Source of the DNA: VRUB01 sp046758085
Lineage (GTDB): Bacteria > Pseudomonadota > Gammaproteobacteria > Acidiferrobacterales > SPGG2
Assembly (NCBI GenBank): GCA_046758085.1
Contig: JBHHZP010000111.1
Span: 1-11,631 of the forward strand
Length of the DNA stretch: 11,631 nucleotides
Direction: 5' to 3'
The stretch's first letter is position 1. Each line of letters starts with the position of its first letter. The position numbers and the translations under genes are program-made. The notes below the pieces were generated by a model, which did no database searches, was not told the DNA's origin, and saw only the letters and a program-made list of their open reading frames with translations. Positions 1 through 7,602 of the stretch are shown one piece after another.

Positions 1-71
1 TGCCTATTTTACCCTCCTTGCTTGTTGGTGTAGAGGATTTGGGCAACAGCCCGTTATGACGTGACCCCATT

Positions 72-90
72 ATCAATGATTATCATTACC
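72..90. promoter_or_regulatory. Candidate Fur box (iron-responsive operator)
   Basis: The core AATGAT-T-ATCATT (75-87) is a perfect 6-1-6 palindrome. Aligned to the 19-base consensus GATAATGATAATCATTATC it matches at 14 of 19 positions, including all of the inner arms. It lies just upstream of an AAAGGAGT ribosome-binding site, where a repressor site would overlap a promoter. Fur is the usual protein for this pattern in gammaproteobacteria. The regulated gene is unclear, because only a 24-codon frame follows. Confidence 0.55.
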
Positions 91-104
91 ATAAAGGAGT
101 TCTT

Positions 105-179
105 ATGAGCCCTTCACCCTGTTTAGTATTTCCGCTCTGTAACTGTCGTGCGATGTTGAAACCAATCGAATTTCGCTAA
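105..179 (+). CDS. Possible 24-residue leader peptide or gene remnant
   Basis: An ATG at 105 is preceded by AAAGGAGT at 93-100, an excellent ribosome-binding site at good spacing, and opens a frame of 24 codons ending in TAA at 177-179. The peptide starts MSPSPCLVFPLC and has three cysteines and no recognisable domain. The Fur-like palindrome sits immediately upstream. It could be a genuine small iron-regulated peptide, a leader, or the surviving start of a longer gene lost by deletion. I do not recognise it. The argument for translation is the regulatory context, not the protein sequence. Confidence 0.3.
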   Translation: MSPSPCLVFPLCNCRAMLKPIEFR

Positions 180-535
180 CTTCCTGATCATCACAATTAA
201 TTTATGTAAAACTTGATATTCCTTAAATAGGTATTCCTTAATGGGTAAGATGAAAAATTACATTTTTGTCCCCGCCGGTCACACTGGCGATACTCCGCTC
301 TCGCCTCGGACTTTTGAAGTAGGACGTCGGATCAGTATTCGCGGCAGCGGTGCTGCACGCGCCGACAGCGGGGAAGGGGAGGATCTCGAGGGTTTTAACG
401 TGCAGAGAAAGAGCGCTGAGCAAAGCTCGTGGAACCTTGTGTGTCCCACAACAACAGGACATCCGATCTGGCGTGCTCCAGTGTAGAGAAAACGATTTGA
501 TTTCTTGTTGAGAGTTCGTTGCGCACTCGTATCCT
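180..535. other. Non-coding or decayed region
   Basis: No convincing gene is seen on either strand. Open frames here have unlikely protein sequence. Visible structure: a 10-base direct repeat TATTCCTTAA at 217-226 and 232-241 (15-base period), in an AT-rich stretch; and a GC-rich inverted repeat, CGCG-GCAGC (340-348) against GCTGC-A-CGCG (352-361), with a three-base loop and a one-base bulge. No T-run follows the hairpin, so it is not a typical intrinsic terminator. The region may be the degraded flank of the damaged SRPBCC gene. Confidence 0.4.
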
Positions 536-619
536 ATGCGAAGGTGAGGTTGTACGCCACACAGGCGCTGCAATGGGCCGTTCCGAGAATCGGTTACCAT
601 CCAGGCTGATCCCGATGCC

Positions 620-1126
620 GTGTTCGCATTGGTCGCGGACATCGCCCGCAAGGCTCAGCTGAACCCCGGCACCGAGGTGATCCGTGTAGAGCAGGAGACA
701 GACGGGCCGGTCAGCGAGCAGACGGTGTTCCACTTGGTATTGCGCCATGGGGCGCAGATCATCGACTACCGTAGTCGCTGCGTGGCCTTCGAAGCAGGTC
801 ATATGATGGAAACTGTTTCCTTCACCAAGCCTTCTTTCAGCGTGCGTGTCACGGTAGAGCCGGACCCCAACGGGGCACGCCTGACCCAGGAAGAGTGGTT
901 CGATCTCAAGCCGCCGCCCCGCTCTCGGTCCTCGCGCCAAGGACTGATGGGATTGCTAACTAACCTCGCTGCCGGCATCTTCGGTGGCCCGGCCTCGCCC
1001 CGGGAAGCGCTACGTCAGGTGGACGAGGCCAAGATTCAGGCCCAACTGGAAACACGCCTGGCTCGGTGGCTTCAGGCCATCAAGGCACACTTGGAGGGTG
1101 AGCGATCGCCCGAGTGGGACCTATGA
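620..1126 (+). pseudogene. SRPBCC-fold (polyketide cyclase/START-like) protein, 5' end apparently disrupted
   Basis: From the GTG at 620 the frame gives 168 residues with the look of an SRPBCC ligand-binding fold: a 'VFALVADIAR' helix, alternating beta strands (TVFHLVLRHG, IDYRSRC, RVTVEPD, LTQEEWFDL) and a long C-terminal amphipathic helix rich in Gln/Lys/Arg. The frame stays open upstream and still reads like the first strand of the fold (SVTIQADPDA, about 590-619), so GTG 620 begins inside the domain. The nearest in-frame ATG (536) is followed three codons later by TGA (545-547). A GTG at 544 in another frame would need a one-base shift near 580-590. It is therefore either a nonsense- or frameshift-damaged gene or one with a sequencing error. 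The gene converges on the response regulator with only 32 bases between stop codons. Such proteins bind hydrophobic ligands or act as cyclases; no specific function can be read here. Confidence 0.5.
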
Positions 1127-1158
1127 TTTCCATGCTCAGAGCGTAACGTGCCGCAGTT

Positions 1159-2538
1159 TTAGGGGTTCCGCGAGACAGCATTCTGGGGCAGGGTCCTTTT
1201 TTTCTGCTTGCGCGGTATGCCGAGGCGCTGCCGTTTCTCCCACAGCGTCTTACGACTGATGCCGAGACGTCGCGCCAGCTCAGTCTCTGTCATCGTGCTC
1301 TCGTGCTCAAGCACAAAACGTACAATATAGTCATCGAGCGATACCGCCGTGTCGTCGGGTATCGACGTGCCACGGATGTTGTCGATACGTGATTCGATTG
1401 CCAGCAGATCGGGCGTGATGGAATTGCTATCAGACAGAATGACAGCACGCTCGATCGCATTTTCCAGCTCGCGAACATTGCCAGGCCACGCATACGCTGT
1501 TATCGCCGTCAATGCGTCGGGGGCAAACGCGATCACGGAACGGTGCAATCGCTTGCAAGTCTTGTCAAGCAGATGATTGGCAAGCTCGATGATGTCGTCG
1601 TCGCGCTCCCGCAGCGGAGGAAGCTGGATTTCCATCACGCGCAAGCGAAAATAGAGATCGTCGCGAAACTGCCCGTCTTGCACGAGTTGATTCAGCTCCC
1701 GGTGTGTCGCGGCAATCAGGCGCACGTTAACTCTACTCGACTGAGACGCACCAACACGGCGGATCTCCCCATCCTGCAGCACACGCAGTAATCGCGCCTG
1801 CGCCGGCAGTGGAAGCTCGCCGACCTCATCAAGAAATAATGTGCCACCGTCAGCAGCCTCAACCATACCGCGGCGGGCCGTCACCGCGCCGGTAAAGGCA
1901 CCTTTCTCATGGCCAAACAGCTCAGTCTCGATCAGGGTTTCCGGGATCGCGGCGCAGTTGACGGTTATGATCGGGCCGTCACGGCGTTCGCTCTGCTCGT
2001 GCACGGCCCGCGCGACCAGTTCTTTCCCCGTTCCCGATTCCCCTATAATCAGAACGGTGGTGTCCGTCGGCGCAACCCTTCGGATCCGGTTGAATACTTC
2101 CTGCATCGTCCGGCAACGCCCAACGATTCCGCCCACAGGATAGTGGCGCTGTACATCTGATTTCAGCGCCTCGTTCTGCCGCGCCAGGCGGCGACCCGAT
2201 AGGATTCGCTCTATAACCACAAGCAGCTCATCATGATCAAATGGCTTGGCGACGTAGTCGACTGCGCCAAGCTTCATGGCCTCGACAGCCGAGCGTACGC
2301 TGGCATAGGAGGTCATGATCAGGACGGGCACCCCATTGGCACGACCGATCACTTCGGTACCCGGTACGCCGGGCAAGCGCAGATCGGCGATAATCAGATC
2401 GAATCCTGCGAGATCAAACTCGCGCTCGGCGTCCTCGACAGAACCCGCTTCCGAGACATCAAATCCGTGACGTTCCAGTAATCGTCGCACGGCCTGTCGG
2501 ATTACTGCTTCGTCTTCAAGGATCAGAATATGGCTCAT
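1159..2538 (-). CDS. cbrB: NtrC-family sigma-54-dependent response regulator, CbrB-like
   Basis: This is a 459-residue cytoplasmic transcription activator with the full NtrC layout. The receiver domain (about 1-120) has an acidic pocket at 8-10, phospho-acceptor Asp52 in ADLRLPG, Thr76 and Lys98. The AAA+ domain (about 135-380) has Walker A GESGTGKE (166-173), the sigma-54-contacting GAFTGA loop (213-218), Walker B GGTLFLDE (231-238) and WPGNVREL (351-358). A Fis-type helix-turn-helix lies at about 415-441 (ETELARRLGISRKTLWEKR). All key residues are intact, so phosphorylation-dependent activation of sigma-54 RNA polymerase is expected. The start codon overlaps the kinase stop codon (ATGA), so the two are translationally coupled. 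In Pseudomonas, CbrB controls carbon/nitrogen source use. The symbol rests on partner and synteny as well as domain content; other NtrC-type regulators look alike. Confidence 0.85.
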   Translation of the reverse strand: MSHILILEDEAVIRQAVRRLLERHGFDVSEAGSVEDAEREFDLAGFDLIIADLRLPGVPGTEVIGRANGVPVLIMTSYASVRSAVEAMKLGAVDYVAKPFDHDELLVVIERILSGRRLARQNEALKSDVQRHYPVGGIVGRCRTMQEVFNRIRRVAPTDTTVLIIGESGTGKELVARAVHEQSERRDGPIITVNCAAIPETLIETELFGHEKGAFTGAVTARRGMVEAADGGTLFLDEVGELPLPAQARLLRVLQDGEIRRVGASQSSRVNVRLIAATHRELNQLVQDGQFRDDLYFRLRVMEIQLPPLRERDDDIIELANHLLDKTCKRLHRSVIAFAPDALTAITAYAWPGNVRELENAIERAVILSDSNSITPDLLAIESRIDNIRGTSIPDDTAVSLDDYIVRFVLEHESTMTETELARRLGISRKTLWEKRQRLGIPRKQKKRTLPQNAVSRNP

Positions 2539-5498
2539 GAAATTGCTCTCTCGTCGCGCTGCGGTTCAGGATAGGGAAAACGGAGGATGGCGCGCGTGCC
2601 GCCACCGGCATTACTGTCCAGCTCGATGCTGCCACCGTAGTCCTCGACGATCTGGTAGACCATCGGCAAACCCAGGCCGGTGCCGTCCCCCGGGTGTTTC
2701 GTAGTAAAGAAAGGCTCGAACACACGCTCCCGCAGCTCCGCCGGGATGCCCTCACCACGGTCGCATACTTCGACTTGCAGTGCACCGTCTTCCTGCGCGG
2801 CCGTCACGACGACGCGGTCGCCGGCGCGGGAAGCGTCGCAGGCGTTTGTGAGCAGGTTTACGAACACCTGCAAGAATTTCTGGCGATCGCCCTTGATCTC
2901 CAGATTCGGCAAACAGTGGTTCAGGCACTCGACCTCGCGGCCACTCGGTGACAACCGCACTAACCGGATCGCTTCGCTGACGGTCTCGTGCAGGTTGACC
3001 GGCTCTTGACGATCCTCGGGCGTACCGCTTCGACTGAAAGTCATGAGCGACTGCACGATGTTGCTGATACGCTTGGTTTGCTGCAGGATCTGCGCGGTGC
3101 TTTCGTGCACCAGGTCCGTGTGATCCTCTGCCTGGAGATTCTGCGCGAGACACGCAATCCCGGTAACCGGGTTTCCGATCTCGTGCGCCACACCCGCTGC
3201 GAGTCGCCCTATGGAAGCAAGACGTTCGCTGTGCGCCAGCTCAGCCTGCAGAGTTTCAAGGTCTGTCAGATCTTCCAATAACATGACGATGCCCGGGCTG
3301 GTGTTGCGCTCCGGCCCCGCGGAGGCCACCGGATTGCCAATCGTCGCCTTGTGCACATTGAACCATCGCGGATAACCGTCAATCTCCACGCGCTTGCGGT
3401 ATATGTGTTGATCGTCGGCATGGACGAATGACGCCAGCAAGGTACCCCATGGGTCACCGATCGCCTCCACCTTACGGCCCATGGCCTCGCGTCGCGATAC
3501 TCCCGAGAGCAGCTCCATGGCCAGGTTCCATATGACCACCTCGCGCTCGTCACTCAGGGCGCAGACACCAAGCGGCAAGTCCTGCAAAACCTGGCGCTGG
3601 TAGCGACGCAAAGCATCGAGCTCGCCGACCAAGCCGCGCAACTCGCTGCGCGAGGCCTCCAGGCGCTCTTCCATAACGCGAAAAGTGTAGGACAACGCGG
3701 TCTGCCCGCTGGCATCGAGCTCCAGGCCTTCATTCACAATCATGCGCGCGAGCGGGGGGCCAATGAGCCCGGAGAGGTTTCGCTCGATCTGCTCGCGCAA
3801 CCGCCGCAGTTCCCCGGGCCGGTGCTCGTCCACCCCGAGGCCCAGGTCTTCCAGCGCTCGCCCGACCTCCCGCTCGGCGGTATCCTCGCCGAGCACGGGC
3901 GCAAGCCGTTGCTTGAACTGTAATGGTGAGCCCGCGGTAACCACCCCGCTCGGTGGTGTGAAGCTCGTGCTACAACAAGCGTGGGCCGCTTCCCATTCCT
4001 CCGCGTTCTGCCGCGTCAACAGAGACACGGCAACGAACAGAATGCTATTGACGGCCAACGACCAGAACGCGGCAAACCCCCATTTCTCAAGACCCGATAC
4101 CTGCTGCAAGGTCGGCAGCGGGTCGAGATCCAAATTCACAACGCCCGAGCTTTGCAGCAACGGCACGAGTAGCGTCACCGCCCACACGGCTATACCACTC
4201 AGCAGCCCTGCTATGAATCCCAGGCGCGTCGCCCGGCGCCAGTACAACACGCCGGCAACGCCGGGCAGAAACTGGGCCACCGCCACAAAGGAAATCAGGC
4301 CCAGCTCCACCAGCCCCTGCCTGTGCTCAAGCAACTGGTAGAAGCCGTAACCTGCCAAGATGATGATTGCGATAAGCATCCGGCGCCCCCACAGCAGCCA
4401 GCGATAGAGATCGACGTAGGGGTCTGGATAACTCGCCGGCAGCAACAGGTGATTTAGGCACATTGCGGCCAACGCCAGGCTGGTCACGATCATCATGGCG
4501 CTGGCGGCCGAGACGCCGCCGATAAAGGCAAACACCGGCAGGAGTGAATGGTTGCCGGCGAACGTGATTCCCAGAACGTAGTAGTCGGGGTCCGTGTTGA
4601 CCGACATTGCCGTACCCGCCCAAAGGATAACCGGGATGGGCAGATTCAATAAAAGCAGGAACAAGGGGAATGCCCAGCTGGCCGTCAGGAGCGATTGCGG
4701 GCGCTGGTTCTCCGTAAAGCTCATATGGAACTGACGTGGCAGCAAGAAAGCCGCCGCAAAAGCAAGCACAAGTAGCGTCATCCACGGTCCCTCGCGCACG
4801 GGCTCATACAGTGACCGCACGGCCTCGGGGTGTTGCGCCAGCCAGTTCTGCATACCACCCAGCCCGCCAAATACGCCGAACACCGCGAACAGGCCGACAC
4901 CGAGCAAGGCGACTAGTTTCACTAATGACTCGAAAGCGATGGCCACAACCAGGCCTTCGTGTTTTTCCCGCGGCGAGATGTGCCGGGCACCGAATAGAAT
5001 CGCAAACAAGATCAACCCGACACAGTACACGAGCCCGACGACCTGCGGCGTGGCCTCCTGGGTGAGAATGCGAAGCGATTCGGTGACCGCCCGAATCTGA
5101 AGCGCAATATAGGGCAGTGTTCCCGCGAGCATGAATAGCGTCACCAGCACACCGGCAAACTGGCTGCGGAAACGAAAGGCAAACAGATCTGCCAGCGACG
5201 TAAGCTGGTAGTCCCGCACCAGCCGCAAGATGGGCATTAACAGAACGGGGGCGAGCAGGAACGCGAGCGTGACACCCAAGTAAATGGCGAGAAAGTTATA
5301 CCCCTGGGCCTGCGCAAACCCCACGCTGCCGTAGTACGTCCACGATGTTGCGTACACCCCCAACGACAGCACGTAGGTCAACGGATGATTCTTGATCCGG
5401 GCGGAGATCCAGCCGCAGTCGGCCGCGTAGGCGATGAGAAAGAGCAGCAGCAGGTACCCTACCGTGATAAGAAAAAGCGTCGGCAGCGCAAAGGTCAC
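2535..5498 (-). CDS. cbrA: Sensor histidine kinase with SLC5 (sodium/solute symporter) domain, CbrA-like
   Basis: This is a membrane sensor kinase of 987 residues from the preferred start. Order of domains: a multi-pass sodium:solute symporter (SLC5/PutP-like) region at about 1-500; a STAC-type linker at about 526-592; a coiled-coil stretch; a PAS domain at about 636-745; HisKA with phospho-accepting His772 in GVAHEIGNPVTG; and an ATPase domain with N-box NLLTNACD (around Asn885), G1 DRGEGIP (913-919) and G2 GDGTGLGL (937-944). This matches CbrA in domain order and length. A longer frame runs to an ATG at 5594, but GTG 5498-5496 is the better start: it overlaps the stop of the upstream gene as GTGA, leads directly into the first membrane helix, and drops a 32-residue Arg/Ala-rich extension that merely shadows the overlapping gene. 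The trigger ligand is unknown; histidine is linked to Pseudomonas CbrA. Confidence 0.88.
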   Translation of the reverse strand: MTFALPTLFLITVGYLLLLFLIAYAADCGWISARIKNHPLTYVLSLGVYATSWTYYGSVGFAQAQGYNFLAIYLGVTLAFLLAPVLLMPILRLVRDYQLTSLADLFAFRFRSQFAGVLVTLFMLAGTLPYIALQIRAVTESLRILTQEATPQVVGLVYCVGLILFAILFGARHISPREKHEGLVVAIAFESLVKLVALLGVGLFAVFGVFGGLGGMQNWLAQHPEAVRSLYEPVREGPWMTLLVLAFAAAFLLPRQFHMSFTENQRPQSLLTASWAFPLFLLLLNLPIPVILWAGTAMSVNTDPDYYVLGITFAGNHSLLPVFAFIGGVSAASAMMIVTSLALAAMCLNHLLLPASYPDPYVDLYRWLLWGRRMLIAIIILAGYGFYQLLEHRQGLVELGLISFVAVAQFLPGVAGVLYWRRATRLGFIAGLLSGIAVWAVTLLVPLLQSSGVVNLDLDPLPTLQQVSGLEKWGFAAFWSLAVNSILFVAVSLLTRQNAEEWEAAHACCSTSFTPPSGVVTAGSPLQFKQRLAPVLGEDTAEREVGRALEDLGLGVDEHRPGELRRLREQIERNLSGLIGPPLARMIVNEGLELDASGQTALSYTFRVMEERLEASRSELRGLVGELDALRRYQRQVLQDLPLGVCALSDEREVVIWNLAMELLSGVSRREAMGRKVEAIGDPWGTLLASFVHADDQHIYRKRVEIDGYPRWFNVHKATIGNPVASAGPERNTSPGIVMLLEDLTDLETLQAELAHSERLASIGRLAAGVAHEIGNPVTGIACLAQNLQAEDHTDLVHESTAQILQQTKRISNIVQSLMTFSRSGTPEDRQEPVNLHETVSEAIRLVRLSPSGREVECLNHCLPNLEIKGDRQKFLQVFVNLLTNACDASRAGDRVVVTAAQEDGALQVEVCDRGEGIPAELRERVFEPFFTTKHPGDGTGLGLPMVYQIVEDYGGSIELDSNAGGGTRAILRFPYPEPQRDERAIS

Positions 5499-5689
5499 GA
5501 CGCGCGCACCCGCACGTGCAGCCAGGCACACAGCACGATCAAAACGAGCCACATCAAGTAAGGCAGGTACCAGGGGCTCTCGTCGGAGGCCCACCAGCCC
5601 AGCAACGGCGACACCAGCAGGAACAGGGCGAACAAAAACAACAAAATTACCCTGTCAAGTCGTCGACTAATCTCGCGAATCTGGCGCAT
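5495..5689 (-). CDS. cbrX: Small two-helix membrane protein preceding the kinase, CbrX-like
   Basis: This 64-residue protein has a basic N-terminus (MRQIREISRRLDR), a hydrophobic helix at about 14-32, a short acidic/aromatic loop (ASDESPWY) and a second helix at about 40-56, ending in a basic tail. That predicts two membrane passes with both ends in the cytoplasm. Its TGA overlaps the kinase GTG (GTGA), so the two are coupled translationally. In Pseudomonas a short membrane-protein gene, cbrX, precedes and overlaps cbrA in the same way, and the symbol is given by that synteny. Its molecular role is not established; helping insertion or stability of the large kinase is a guess. It appears to be the first gene of the unit, 459 bases downstream of the glutamine-synthetase-like gene. 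Confidence 0.72.
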   Translation of the reverse strand: MRQIREISRRLDRVILLFLFALFLLVSPLLGWWASDESPWYLPYLMWLVLIVLCAWLHVRVRAS

Positions 5690-5711
5690 AAACTCAGAAA
5701 TCCCCAGGAGC

Positions 5712-5728
5712 TGTTACCAAAAGTAACA
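5712..5728. promoter_or_regulatory. Inverted repeat TGTTAC-N5-GTAACA upstream of cbrX
   Basis: A perfect 6-base inverted repeat with a five-base spacer (CAAAA) lies 22 bases upstream of the cbrX start codon. The size fits a dimeric repressor or activator site near the promoter or leader of the three-gene unit. The same pentamer GTAAC/GTTAC recurs three times upstream of the glutamine-synthetase-like gene. No known regulator is assigned. Confidence 0.3.
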
Positions 5729-6148
5729 AAACTACCTGCCGGGGCCAAGAGGAAAACTTCAGCAGCGAGGTTCGAGTAGCGAGTAAACCCGTAAATTCTG
5801 CGGTGTGGTCCTCGCTACTGGCTACTTGCCCGGATTATTGCATCACTCACACCGGAGATCCCAGAGTTCACAGACGACTACATGGACGTACGACTCCGGG
5901 GATGGACGACTGCAGGGATGAAGGAGGTAGGACCGCGTCGGGAACAGCGGTCGAGGGCGACTGCAAGGACGCAGGAGCTAGAGCAACGCAGGGAGCAGTT
6001 GCCGAGAAAACATTGCCGTTAAGCACGGTGAGCGCCTGCGCTGCGATGACGCGAAGTGTTGCGCCACACTCACTTTGCCGCCGTGAACAAAATCTAAAGA
6101 AATTCAACAATCTCTGTGGTCTCTGTGTGCTCTGTGGTGAAAGTCAAG
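5729..6148. repeat. Intergenic region with degenerate repeats
   Basis: No believable gene lies between the ligase stop and the cbrX leader; the longest open frame on the plus strand has repeat-derived composition. Seen in it: a 9-base inverted repeat AGTAGCGAG (5775-5783) against CTCGCTACT (5811-5819); two diverged 24-base direct repeats beginning CGACTGCA at 5907-5930 and 5958-5981 (four differences, 51-base spacing), with a third partial copy just downstream; and three 9-base-period copies of CTCTGTGG/T at 6112, 6121 and 6130. The last set lies about ten bases beyond the ligase stop codon. The cbrX promoter should be here, but no clear -35/-10 pair stands out. Confidence 0.55.
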
Positions 6149-7516
6149 TTAGATTATTTCGAAGTACCTTTCCATTTCCCAATCCGTGATATGCTTGCGA
6201 AACTCGCGCTCCTCCCACTCGCGGGTGGCGGCGTAGTGCTCGACGAAGGCATCGCCAAACCATGCGTGCGCGATTTTCGACGCCTTCAGTCGCTGGGCGC
6301 CCTCCCACAAGGTCGCGGGTAGCTGGAGTCGCTTGGGAAACTTCTTTTCGTAGGCATTACCTGTTACTGCCGCTTCGGGCTCGAGTTCATGCTCGATGCC
6401 GTAGAGCCCTGAGGCCAGCGCCGCGGCCAACGCGATGTAGGGGTTAGCATCGGCCGCCGCGATGCGGTACTCCACGCGTTGTGCCTTGGCGTTGCCGGGG
6501 ATCACCCTCAGCGCGCAAGTACGATTCTCGACCCCCCAGCTGGCCTCCGTCGGCGCCCAGAAACCCGGTATCAGGCGAGTAAACGAGTTGATTGTCGGAG
6601 CGATCATGCACAGGAGCTCGGGCATAAGGCGCTGCTGGCCGGCGACGAAATGGCGTAGCCGATCGCTAGTGTTGTCGGGCTTTTTCGGATCATGGAAGAC
6701 GGACTTCCCTTGCTCGTCCTTGAGCGACATGTGGATGTGCCCGCTCTGGCCCGGCCAGTCCGGCGACCACTTGGCCATGAATGTGGCGATCAGGTTGGTG
6801 CGCTGGGCGACGACCTTGGCGAAGGTCTTGAACAGCGCGGCCTTGTCGGCCGCCGCCTCGGCTGCATCGACTGTGATGGATGCCTCGAGCACACCGGGAC
6901 CGGTTTCCTCATGCAGGCCCTCGAGACCGAAGTCCATGGCCTCACACATCGAGAGCAGGGTGTGGTAGAAATCGGCGTAAACAGAGTTGCGCAGCACCGA
7001 GTAGCCAAAGAAACCGGGGGCCAGGGGTTTCAAGTCGCGGTAGTGCTTGTCCCGCACCGAGTGGGGAGTCTCGTCGAACAGAAAAAACTCGTACTCGAAC
7101 GCGCTGTAGGGCTCGAACCCCATCGCGCGTGCGCGCTCGATCACCCTGCGCAGCATCCCGCGTGGGCACAGTGCCTCGGCCGGCGGTGCAAACTCCCCAA
7201 GGAAAAACAACATGTCGCCCTCGAACGGCAACGGCCGGCAACTGTCGGGTAAGATTCGCACCGGCGCGTCGGGGTAGCCCGTGTGCCATCCGGTAAAGGT
7301 CACATTGTCGTAGAGCTGATCGTACGAGTCCCACCCGAGCACGACATCACAGAAGCCAAAACCATTTTCTAGCGCCGAATTGAATTTCTCGCGCGATATA
7401 TACTTGCCGCGCAAGATACCATCGATATCGAACACACCGACCTTGACATGAGACAGGTTGCGTTGCTCTACGATGGTTCTGGCGTCGCCGGTCGTATGAA
7501 CATCTTTTGGCTCCAT
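6149..7516 (-). CDS. Glutamine-synthetase-family ligase, probable gamma-glutamyl-amine ligase
   Basis: The 455-residue protein carries the GS catalytic core: the EYEFF metal-binding strand (Glu141, Glu143), EETGPGVLE (203-210), GHIHMSL (259-265), NSFTR with Arg314, and RVEYR (347-351) before ADANPY. These show ATP-dependent gamma-glutamylation chemistry. Two features argue against ordinary ammonium assimilation. The flap PGYEAP of type I GS reads PGFWAP here, with Trp320 where the ammonium-handling glutamate should be, and the NLYDLP adenylylation motif is absent. PuuA, IpuC, GlnA3/GlnA4 and methylamine-glutamate ligases are relatives of this kind; which amine is used cannot be told. The start chosen is ATG 7516, preceded by GGAGG at ideal spacing; an upstream in-frame TTG at 7528 overlaps that ribosome-binding site and is unlikely. 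It lies downstream of a TRAP importer on the same strand, separated by 826 bases. Confidence 0.85.
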   Translation of the reverse strand: MEPKDVHTTGDARTIVEQRNLSHVKVGVFDIDGILRGKYISREKFNSALENGFGFCDVVLGWDSYDQLYDNVTFTGWHTGYPDAPVRILPDSCRPLPFEGDMLFFLGEFAPPAEALCPRGMLRRVIERARAMGFEPYSAFEYEFFLFDETPHSVRDKHYRDLKPLAPGFFGYSVLRNSVYADFYHTLLSMCEAMDFGLEGLHEETGPGVLEASITVDAAEAAADKAALFKTFAKVVAQRTNLIATFMAKWSPDWPGQSGHIHMSLKDEQGKSVFHDPKKPDNTSDRLRHFVAGQQRLMPELLCMIAPTINSFTRLIPGFWAPTEASWGVENRTCALRVIPGNAKAQRVEYRIAAADANPYIALAAALASGLYGIEHELEPEAAVTGNAYEKKFPKRLQLPATLWEGAQRLKASKIAHAWFGDAFVEHYAATREWEEREFRKHITDWEMERYFEII

Positions 7517-7602
7517 GACATCCTCCAATAGCGTTATTCTGCAGATGCGTTGTATTTTCTGCGACCCGCGTGATTGCGCCGTGCCCCAATACCAACACGG
7601 TC

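Noticed and set aside
1..620. CrcZ-like small RNA downstream of the CbrB-like gene
   Set aside because: Only an isolated AACAAGAA-type motif is seen on the minus strand near 505, with no run of CA motifs and no sigma-54 promoter. The convergent SRPBCC gene occupies the expected position.
395..940. 181-residue minus-strand frame opposite the SRPBCC gene
   Set aside because: It is antisense to a frame with recognisable fold pattern, and its own protein is Arg/His-rich with no domain character.
5499..5594. Kinase start at ATG 5594 giving a 1019-residue protein
   Set aside because: The extra 32 residues overlap the upstream membrane-protein gene in another frame and are Arg/Ala-rich. GTG 5498 gives the stop/start overlap and begins directly at the first membrane helix.
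5803..6189. 128-residue plus-strand open frame
   Set aside because: Its sequence is the translation of the intergenic repeats (e.g. LCGLCVLCG), it has no convincing ribosome-binding site, and it overlaps the end of the ligase gene.
7517..7528. Ligase start at TTG 7528
   Set aside because: The TTG overlaps the GGAGG sequence that is ideally placed as the ribosome-binding site for ATG 7516.
7569..7593. Sigma-54 promoter upstream of the GS-like gene (GGGGCACG on the minus strand)
   Set aside because: The -24 half looks good, but the -12 position reads AATCA instead of TTGCA and lacks the key GC.
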